Position numbers and translations under genes: made by a program
Shown: piece by piece, positions 58,586 through 64,000 of the stretch
Layout: each line of letters begins with the position of its first letter
Position numbering within the stretch: the stretch's first letter is position 1
Assembly: GCF_900636825.1 (NCBI RefSeq)
Contig: NZ_LR134318.1
Location: forward strand, 5,565,501-5,629,500
Source of the DNA: Pseudomonas fluorescens
Lineage (GTDB): Bacteria > Pseudomonadota > Gammaproteobacteria > Pseudomonadales > Pseudomonadaceae
DNA length: 64,000 nucleotides
Direction: 5' to 3'
The notes under the pieces: generated by a model
Seen by the model: only the letters and a program-made list of their open reading frames with translations
The model's database searches: none
Told to the model about the DNA's origin: nothing

Positions 58586-59380
58586 TTACTTGATCAGACC
58601 ATCCAGCGGCGAAGAGGCGCTGGCATAGAGTTTTTTCGGCATACGGCCAGCGAGGTAGGCCAGACGGCCCGCAACGATGGCGTGCTGCATGGCTTCCGCC
58701 ATCATCACTGGCTGTTGAGCGTGGGCGATGGCCGAGTTCATCAGCACAGCGTCGCAGCCCAGTTCCATAGCGATGGTCGCGTCAGAGGCGGTACCGACAC
58801 CGGCATCGACCAGCACCGGGATCTTGGCTTCCTCAAGGATGATCTGCAGGTTGTACGGATTGCAGATGCCCAGACCGGAGCCAATCAGACCGGCCAGCGG
58901 CATGACGGCGATGCAGCCGATTTCCGCCAACTGGCGAGCGATGATCGGGTCATCGCTGGTGTAAACCATCACGTCGAAACCTTCCTTGACCAGCGTTTCC
59001 GCGGCCTTGAGGGTTTCGATCACGTTGGGGAACAGGGTTTTCTGGTCGGCCAGCACTTCCAGCTTCACCAGGTTATGGCCATCGAGCAGCTCACGGGCCA
59101 GGCGGCAGGTGCGCACGGCTTCGATAGCGTCATAGCAACCGGCGGTGTTCGGCAGGAAGGTGTAGCGATCCGGCGACAGCACGTCGAGCAGGTTCGGTTC
59201 GCCCGCGATCTGGCCCAGGTTGGTGCGGCGCACGGCGAAGGTGACAATCTCGGCACCCGAGGCCTCGATGGCCTGGCGGGTTTCTTCCATGTCACGGTAC
59301 TTGCCGGTACCGACCAGCAAACGCGACTGGTAAGTACGACCGGCCAGCACAAAAGGCTTGTCGCTACGAACGATGCTCAT
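58586..59380 (-). CDS. thiG: Thiazole synthase
   Basis: The protein has 264 residues and a TIM-barrel fold. RLLVGTGKYRDMEETRQAI at the start, LVKLEVLADQKTLFPN with the Schiff-base lysine, then GSGLGICNPYNLQ and VDAGVGTASDATIAMELGCDAVL with phosphate-binding Gly residues. It forms the thiazole phosphate ring of thiamine from DXP, glycine-derived imine and ThiS thiocarboxylate. It follows thiS. Confidence 0.97.
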   Translation of the reverse strand: MSIVRSDKPFVLAGRTYQSRLLVGTGKYRDMEETRQAIEASGAEIVTFAVRRTNLGQIAGEPNLLDVLSPDRYTFLPNTAGCYDAIEAVRTCRLARELLDGHNLVKLEVLADQKTLFPNVIETLKAAETLVKEGFDVMVYTSDDPIIARQLAEIGCIAVMPLAGLIGSGLGICNPYNLQIILEEAKIPVLVDAGVGTASDATIAMELGCDAVLMNSAIAHAQQPVMMAEAMQHAIVAGRLAYLAGRMPKKLYASASSPLDGLIK

Positions 59381-59439
59381 GGGGAATCCTCTTAAGGGGT
59401 GAGGGTCTTGCAGAATGCTTGCCCTTGCGGGCTGGGCGA

Positions 59440-59640
59440 TTAACCGCCACCGATCGCGTGCACCACTTCGACATTATCGCCGTCGTTCAAAGTGGTTTCT
59501 GCATGCTGGCTGCGCGGGACGATATCCAGGTTGAGTTCGACTGCTACCCGGCGCCCGGTCAGTTCCAGGCGGGTAATCAGCGCCGCAACGGTCTCGCCGT
59601 CGGGCAATTCAAGGGGTTCGCCGTTCAATTGAATGCGCAT
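59440..59640 (-). CDS. thiS: Sulfur carrier protein ThiS
   Basis: The protein has 66 residues with a ubiquitin-like fold (MRIQLNGEPLELPDGETVAA) that ends in Gly-Gly-Gly (HAIGGG), the terminus that is adenylated and thiocarboxylated. It hands sulfur to ThiG, whose gene is 59 bp downstream. The start at 59640 gives the normal length; open sequence further upstream is REP-derived. Confidence 0.95.
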   Translation of the reverse strand: MRIQLNGEPLELPDGETVAALITRLELTGRRVAVELNLDIVPRSQHAETTLNDGDNVEVVHAIGGG

Positions 59641-59750
59641 GCACAACGCCGCCATCATTTTTAGGGGCTGGCATTCTAGCCCGATCAGACTGGGTGACCC
59701 AAGCCATTCGTCTTGAAAACGGCTGCCCCGTTGAAACGGCCGGACTCCCC

Positions 59751-59827
59751 GTAGGAGCTGCCGAAGGCTGCGATCTTTTGATTCTGTTTTCAAGATCAAA
59801 AGATCGCAGCCTTCGGCAGCTCCTACA
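59751..59827. repeat. REP palindrome, GCTGCGATC family
   Basis: GTAGGAGCTGCCGAAGGCTG and CAGCCTTCGGCAGCTCCTAC arms around CGATCTTTTGATTCTGTTTTCAAGATCAAAAGATCG. Between the DUF423 gene and thiS. Confidence 0.93.
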
Positions 59828-59842
59828 GGACTAGTGCCAGAT

Positions 59843-60214
59843 TCAGGACAGGCGCCAGGCCGCGAGGCCGAGGCAGATCCAACCGACCAGAAACGCGAGG
59901 CCACCGAACGGGGTGACGATGCCGAGCTTGCTGATTCCGGTGGTGGTCAGCAGGTACAGGCTGCCGGAAAACAACAAAATGCCAACGGTGAAGGACACGC
60001 CGGCCCATGTAATCAGGCGCCCTTGAATCTGCTTGGCCAACAGCGCTACGCCGAACAATGCCAGCGTGTGCACCAGTTGATAAGTGACACCCGTATGAAA
60101 AATCGCCAGATACTCCGGCGTCAGGCGATTTTTCAGGCCATGGGCAGCGAAAGCGCCCAGCGCAACACCGGTAAAACCGAAAAAAGCGGCCAGCATCAAA
60201 AAGCCACGCAGCAT
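59843..60214 (-). CDS. DUF423 membrane protein
   Basis: The protein has 123 residues with four helices. GFTGVALGAFAAHGLKNRL and FHTGVTYQLVHTLALFGVAL are the DUF423 motifs, and SGSLYLLTTTG and LGIVTPFGGLAFLVGW follow. The family is membrane-embedded and uncharacterised. Its start region is divergent with mtgA, 74 bp apart. Confidence 0.9.
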   Translation of the reverse strand: MLRGFLMLAAFFGFTGVALGAFAAHGLKNRLTPEYLAIFHTGVTYQLVHTLALFGVALLAKQIQGRLITWAGVSFTVGILLFSGSLYLLTTTGISKLGIVTPFGGLAFLVGWICLGLAAWRLS

Positions 60215-60249
60215 TGGGAACTCCAGTCAGACGCAATCGGCAGGGTCTG

Positions 60250-60255
60250 TATAAT
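60250..60255 (+). promoter_or_regulatory. Consensus -10 for mtgA
   Basis: TATAAT lies 33 bp before the mtgA ATG; a weak -35 TCAGAC sits at 60227-60232 with 17-bp spacing. Start near 60262 would give a leader of about 27 nt. Confidence 0.55.
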
Positions 60256-60288
60256 GGCCCGCTCTACGGGTTCGGCCAAGCCATCTCT

Positions 60289-61011
60289 ATGCTGCGTTCA
60301 ATTTTCCGTCGTCTTACGAAGGCCCTGCTCTGGTTTGCCGGCGGCAGCGTCTTGCTGGTGCTGGTGTTTCGCTTCGTGCCACCGCCGGGAACGGCGTTGA
60401 TGGTCGAACGCAAGGTCGAATCCTGGGTCGATGGCGAGCCGATCGACTTGCAGCGTACCTGGAATCCATGGGACGAGATCTCCGATGATCTGAAGGTCGC
60501 AGTGATTGCCGGCGAAGACCAGAAATTCCCCGAGCACTGGGGCTTCGATCTGCGCGCGATCCAGGCAGCGCTGGCTCACAACGAGCTGGGCGGATCGATT
60601 CGCGGCGCCAGCACCTTGAGCCAGCAAGTGTCAAAAAACCTGTTTCTGTGGTCTGGTCGCAGCTATTTGCGCAAGGGCCTGGAAGCCTGGTTCACGGCGC
60701 TCATCGAGGTGTTCTGGCCCAAGCAGCGGATTCTTGAGGTGTACCTCAACAGTGTCGAATGGGATGACGGCGTGTTTGGCGCGGAGGCTGCGGCCCGCCA
60801 TCACTTCGGCGTGAGCGCGAAGTCGTTGTCGCGGCAGCAGGCGAGTTATCTGGCGGCGGTGTTGCCCAATCCGCGCGTCTGGAGTGCGAGCCACCCGACC
60901 GGTTATGTGTCGCGCCGGGCCGGGTGGATTCGACAGCAGATGAGTCAGTTGGGGGGTGACAGTTATTTGCTGGGGCTGAACGATTCGCGGCGGGCGCCCT
61001 GGGCTGAATGA
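60289..61011 (+). CDS. mtgA: Monofunctional biosynthetic peptidoglycan transglycosylase
   Basis: The protein has 240 residues. One N-terminal membrane helix (LLWFAGGSVLLVLVFRFV) precedes a glycosyltransferase 51 domain: AVIAGEDQKFPEHWGFD with the catalytic glutamate, then RGASTLSQQVSKNLFLW and KQRILEVYLNSVEW. It polymerises lipid II into glycan strands in the inner membrane. The start at 60289 is in frame with the helix. Confidence 0.96.
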   Translation: MLRSIFRRLTKALLWFAGGSVLLVLVFRFVPPPGTALMVERKVESWVDGEPIDLQRTWNPWDEISDDLKVAVIAGEDQKFPEHWGFDLRAIQAALAHNELGGSIRGASTLSQQVSKNLFLWSGRSYLRKGLEAWFTALIEVFWPKQRILEVYLNSVEWDDGVFGAEAAARHHFGVSAKSLSRQQASYLAAVLPNPRVWSASHPTGYVSRRAGWIRQQMSQLGGDSYLLGLNDSRRAPWAE

Positions 61012-61017
61012 ATCTAA

Positions 61018-61101
61018 AGCAAAAGATCGCAGCCTTCGGCAGCTCCTACAGGTGAGTCGCAATTCCTGTAGGAGCTGCCGAAGGCTGCGATCTTTTGATC
61101 T
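61018..61101. repeat. REP palindrome, GCTGCGATC family
   Basis: CAAAAGATCGCAGCCTTCGG and CCGAAGGCTGCGATCTTTTG arms. Between mtgA and the shared terminator before rpoH. Confidence 0.93.
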
Positions 61102-61107
61102 TCGAAC

Positions 61108-61147
61108 AAAAACGCCCCGATCATCGCTGATCGGGGCGTTTTTTTAT
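61108..61147 (-). terminator. Terminator between mtgA and rpoH
   Basis: AACGCCCCGATC and GATCGGGGCGTT stem around ATCGCT with A- and T-runs on both sides. It lies 14 bp past the rpoH stop and can serve both convergent genes. Confidence 0.93.
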
Positions 61148-61161
61148 TACCGAGGCGCCGG

Positions 61162-62016
61162 TTAAGCGGCGATCGACAACTTGAGCTTGTTCATCGCGCT
61201 CTTTTCAAGCTGACGGATTCGCTCGGCCGACACGTTGTACTTCTGCGCCAGGTCGTGCAGCGTGGCTTTCTCTTCCGCCAGCCAGCGCTGGTAAAGAATG
61301 TCACGGCTGCGCTCGTCCAGCACTTCCAGTGCTTCGTGCAGGTTGCTGTTGGAGTTGTCGCTCCAGTCGGCATCTTCCAGTTGACGCGCCGGGTCGTACC
61401 GGTGGTCTTCCAGGTAGTTGGCCGGCGACTGGAAAGCGCTGTCATCGTCCGCTTCGGCGGCCGGGTCGAACGCCATGTCATGGCCGGTCAGGCGACTTTC
61501 CATCTCGCGTACTTCCCGCGGCTCGACGCCGAGGCTTTCCGCCACACGGTGGACTTCCTCGTTGTTCAGCCACGCCAGACGCTTCTTCTGGCTGCGCAGG
61601 TTGAAGAACAGCTTGCGCTGGGCCTTGGTGGTCGCGACTTTCACAATGCGCCAGTTGCGCAGGATGAACTCGTGAATTTCCGCCTTGATCCAGTGCACAG
61701 CGAACGACACCAGACGCACACCCATTTCCGGGTTGAAGCGCTTGACGGCCTTCATCAGGCCAACGTTACCTTCCTGGATCAGGTCAGCCTGAGCCAGACC
61801 GTAGCCGGAATAGCTACGGGCAATGTGTACGACAAAACGCAGGTGGGCGAGCACCATCTGCCGAGCCGCCCCCAAATCCTGCTCATAGTAGAGACTCTCG
61901 GCCAGTTCACGCTCCTGCTCCGGCGTCAGCAATGGAATGCTGTTCACGGTGTGCACGTAGGCTTCCAGGTTCGCACCCGGAACCAACGCATACGCAGGTT
62001 GCAAAGAATTGGTCAT
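61162..62016 (-). CDS. rpoH: Heat-shock sigma factor sigma-32
   Basis: The protein has 284 residues. Region 2 includes LRFVVHIARSYSGYGLAQADLIQEGNVGLMKAV, the RpoH box reads QRKLFFNLRSQKK, and region 4 ends in EKATLHDLAQKYNVSAERIRQLEKSAMNKL. It directs RNA polymerase to heat-shock promoters. The start at 62016 has GGGAGG 8-9 nt upstream; an open frame upstream is not conserved. A 5-bp hairpin (GTGCC-GAGA-GGCAC) lies about 30 nt before the start. It follows ftsX on the same strand. Confidence 0.97.
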   Translation of the reverse strand: MTNSLQPAYALVPGANLEAYVHTVNSIPLLTPEQERELAESLYYEQDLGAARQMVLAHLRFVVHIARSYSGYGLAQADLIQEGNVGLMKAVKRFNPEMGVRLVSFAVHWIKAEIHEFILRNWRIVKVATTKAQRKLFFNLRSQKKRLAWLNNEEVHRVAESLGVEPREVREMESRLTGHDMAFDPAAEADDDSAFQSPANYLEDHRYDPARQLEDADWSDNSNSNLHEALEVLDERSRDILYQRWLAEEKATLHDLAQKYNVSAERIRQLEKSAMNKLKLSIAA

Positions 62017-62131
62017 ACGAAAAAACCTCCCACTCACATACTCGTGCCTCTCGGCACTGCGAAAAATTGACCGGAAACTCAAGTGCAAGTTCCCTTGAAA
62101 ACCGCGAGGTCAATCACGCGCAAAAAAGATT

Positions 62132-63157
62132 CTACTTCGGCGCCAGCTCCCTGAGATGACGTGCGACTGCAATCCATGCACCGATATAACCCAACAGCAC
62201 CGCGCCAAGCAAGAGCGACAGACCGTCGGCCACTGGCACACCGGCCAGGGCGAAGTCACTGCCGTACAAACCGGCCAATCCAACCACCGCGTCGTTCAAC
62301 CAGTTCAGGCCAAACGCCAAAACGCCCCAGGACAACAGCCCCGCACCGAAGCCATACAGCGCACCCATATAAAGGAAGGGACGACGCACATAACTGTCAG
62401 TGCCGCCGACGAGTTTAATCACTTCTATCTCAGTGCGGCGGTTTTCAATATGAAGACGAATGGTATTGCCTATCACCAAAAGTAATGCAGACACCAACAA
62501 CACTGTCAGACCGAAGACAAAGCGGTCGCCAAGCTTGAGGATGGCGGCCAGACGCTCGACCCAGACTAGATCAAGTTGCGCCTGTTGTACCTTGGGCAAC
62601 TCGGAAAGTTTTTGTCTTAATGCTTCGAGTGTCGGCTTGTCGACTTCGTTCGGTGTAACCAGCACGACGCCGGGCAAAGGGTTTTCCGGCAGCTCGCGCA
62701 GGGCTTCGCCCAGCCCGGACTGCTGCTGGAACTCTTCCAGCGCCTGATCACGGCCGACATATTCGGCATCAGCAACGCCGGGCATGCCTTTGATCTGCTC
62801 ACGCAATGACTCGCCCTGCGCCGGGCTGGCGTCGAGTTGCAGATACAGCGAAATCTGCGCCGCACGCTGCCAGGAACCGCCGAGTCGCTCAACATTGTTG
62901 AGCAACAGCGAAAGGCCCATCGGCAGACTCAACGCCACCGCCATCACCATGCAGGTGAAAAAGCTGCCAATCGGCTGTTTGCCGAGACGGCGCAGGCTGT
63001 CAAGCAAGCTGGCGCGATGGCTTTCGATCCAGGCGCGAAACAGCGTCGCGAAGTCCGGGCCGTCGTCATCGTCGTGCTTTTTCTTCTTCTGCGGTTGCGG
63101 GTCGGCGGCCTTCGGGGCCACGCGTTCGGAAACCTTCGGACTGCGTGTCGCACTCAT
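62132..63157 (-). CDS. ftsX: Cell-division protein FtsX
   Basis: The protein has 341 residues with four helices. A cytoplasmic N-terminal region of about 60 residues carries a basic stretch (AADPQPQKKKKHDDDDGPD). The extracytoplasmic loop (about 95-205) contains the FtsX EC domain, and FGLTVLLVSALLLVIGNTIRLHIENRRTEIEVIKLVG is the late membrane and coupling-helix motif. With FtsE it activates murein hydrolysis at the septum. Its start overlaps ftsE by 4 nt. Confidence 0.95.
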   Translation of the reverse strand: MSATRSPKVSERVAPKAADPQPQKKKKHDDDDGPDFATLFRAWIESHRASLLDSLRRLGKQPIGSFFTCMVMAVALSLPMGLSLLLNNVERLGGSWQRAAQISLYLQLDASPAQGESLREQIKGMPGVADAEYVGRDQALEEFQQQSGLGEALRELPENPLPGVVLVTPNEVDKPTLEALRQKLSELPKVQQAQLDLVWVERLAAILKLGDRFVFGLTVLLVSALLLVIGNTIRLHIENRRTEIEVIKLVGGTDSYVRRPFLYMGALYGFGAGLLSWGVLAFGLNWLNDAVVGLAGLYGSDFALAGVPVADGLSLLLGAVLLGYIGAWIAVARHLRELAPK

Positions 63158-63825
63158 ACCCCGGCCTCCCCGTCGCCGATCAAGCGGCCGCGTTGCAGGG
63201 TCAGCATGCGATGACGCATGCGTGCGATGAGTGCCAGGTCGTGACTGGCGATCAGCACGCTGGTGCCCAGACGGTTGATGTCTTCGAACACGCCCATGAT
63301 TTCGGCGGCCAGGCGCGGGTCGAGGTTACCGGTCGGTTCGTCCGCCAGCAGCAAGGCCGGGCGGTGAACGATGGCGCGGGCAATACCTACACGCTGCTGC
63401 TGCCCGGTCGATAGATCGCCGGGGTACAGATCGGTTTTGTCCGACAGCGCCACGCGTTCCAGCGCCGAATCGACACGCTTGGCGATTTCGGCCTTGGACA
63501 GGCCCAGGATCTGCAGCGGCAACGCGACGTTGTTGAACACCGTACGATCGAACAGCAACTGGTGATTCTGGAAAACCACGCCGATCTGCCGGCGCAGAAA
63601 CGGAATCTGCGCGTTGCTGATGGTGCTCAGGTCTTGCCCGGCGAGCAGCAGTTTGCCGCTGGTCGGCCGCTCCATCGCCAGCAACAGGCGCAACAAGGTG
63701 GATTTACCGGCACCTGAGTGGCCAGTGACAAACAAGAATTCGCCACGACGGACTCGAAAGCTCAGCTCATGCAAGCCGACGTGACCGTTCGGGTAGCGTT
63801 TACCGACCTGTTCGAAACGAATCAT
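63154..63825 (-). CDS. ftsE: Cell-division ATPase FtsE
   Basis: The protein has 223 residues. GHSGAGKSTLLRLLLA is Walker A, LSTGQQQRVGIARAI the ABC signature (S-T-G-Q rather than S-G-G-Q), and ALLLADEPTGNLD Walker B. It is the cytoplasmic partner of FtsX. The start overlaps the ftsY stop as ATGA. Confidence 0.96.
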   Translation of the reverse strand: MIRFEQVGKRYPNGHVGLHELSFRVRRGEFLFVTGHSGAGKSTLLRLLLAMERPTSGKLLLAGQDLSTISNAQIPFLRRQIGVVFQNHQLLFDRTVFNNVALPLQILGLSKAEIAKRVDSALERVALSDKTDLYPGDLSTGQQQRVGIARAIVHRPALLLADEPTGNLDPRLAAEIMGVFEDINRLGTSVLIASHDLALIARMRHRMLTLQRGRLIGDGEAGV

Positions 63826-64000
63826 GAACGCTCCCGCTCGGCAAACAATGCCTGGACAAAGGGCTCGGCTTCAAAGGTACGCAAATCGTCGATGCCTTCG
63901 CCGACGCCGATGTAACGGATCGGCAGACCGAACTGTTTGGCCAGGGCGAAAATCACCCCACCCTTGGCGGTGCCGTCGAGTTTGGTCAGCGCCAGGCCGG
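63822..64000 (-). CDS. ftsY: Signal recognition particle receptor FtsY, C-terminal end
   Basis: The gene is cut by the window edge. The visible C-terminus translates as LTKLDGTAKGG, then FALAKQFGLPIRYIGVGEGIDDL and FVQALFAERERS, which is the end of the SRP-receptor GTPase (the TKLD guanine-specificity motif is present). It targets membrane proteins to the translocon and heads the ftsY-ftsE-ftsX transcript. Confidence 0.95.
   Translation of the reverse strand, partial: GLALTKLDGTAKGGVIFALAKQFGLPIRYIGVGEGIDDLRTFEAEPFVQALFAERERS

Overview
The window is chromosomal DNA of a Pseudomonas of the P. fluorescens/P. putida type. Evidence is the high G+C, the many intergenic REP palindromes (GTAGGAGCTGCCG...GCTGCGATCTTTTG), protein sequences typical of the genus, and gene order that matches from memory the P. 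aeruginosa PAO1 block PA0373-PA0432. No tRNA, rRNA, CRISPR array, insertion sequence or prophage was seen. Almost everything is core housekeeping. The accessory content is a small lectin/lipoprotein pair at about 17.2-18.0 kb, a malonate decarboxylase island at 23.3-31.8 kb, and several families of intergenic repeats.

Layout. 1-9.7 kb: the 3' end of ligB, a DUF1090 protein, a cytochrome c556-like lipoprotein, mltA, a MAPEG protein, a DMT exporter, an MFS exporter, a CPA1 Na+/H+ antiporter, a formate/nitrite-type channel and an acyl-CoA thioesterase. 9.7-16.9 kb: an S-adenosylhomocysteine (SAH) riboswitch with ahcY, then metF, a solute-binding protein, rhlE2, yceI and a cytochrome b561. 17-22.5 kb: a mannose-binding-lectin-fold protein and a 53-residue lipoprotein not previously apparent among longer reading frames, an FAD amine oxidase with an Ala/Pro/Lys tail, bioA and rsmE. 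22.5-31.8 kb: trhA, mdcR, and the complete malonate decarboxylase operon mdcABCDEGH-madLM with a candidate promoter and LysR-type operator upstream. 32.1-42.1 kb: the Chp/Pil chemosensory operon pilGHIJ-chpA-chpC, which lacks pilK and chpB. 42.3-49.8 kb: gshB, tonB3, algH (yqgE), ruvX, pyrR, pyrB, pyrC', a TM2 protein and an NlpC/P60 hydrolase. 49.8-60.2 kb: pilT (no pilU beside it), yggS, proC, yggT, metX, metW, a DUF4426 protein, rdgB, hemW, a DUF3392 protein, trmB, thiG, thiS and a DUF423 protein. 60.2-64 kb: mtgA, rpoH, ftsX, ftsE and the 3' end of ftsY.

Functional groupings. Methyl cycle: AhcY recycles SAH and MetF makes methyl-THF, while MetX/MetW supply the methionine precursor. Surface sensing and twitching: PilG/H/I/J, ChpA/C, PilT and TonB3 act in the same process in P. 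aeruginosa. Pyrimidines: pyrR-pyrB-pyrC' encode the ATCase holoenzyme with its non-catalytic DHOase partner. Malonate use: uptake (MadLM), prosthetic-group synthesis (MdcB, MdcG), acyl loading (MdcH), transfer (MdcA), carrier (MdcC) and decarboxylase (MdcDE), under MdcR. Envelope and division: MltA, MtgA, NlpC/P60, FtsE/X/Y.

The gene order differs from PAO1 at a few points: mexR-mexAB-oprM is absent between yceI and rhlE2, chpD/chpE are replaced by mdc, and pilK, chpB and pilU are absent. These points often coincide with repeats. The least explained items are the lectin/lipoprotein pair, the three copies of a roughly 150-bp palindromic-ended element, the triple tandem REP upstream of mdc, and structured leaders before mltA and tonB3.
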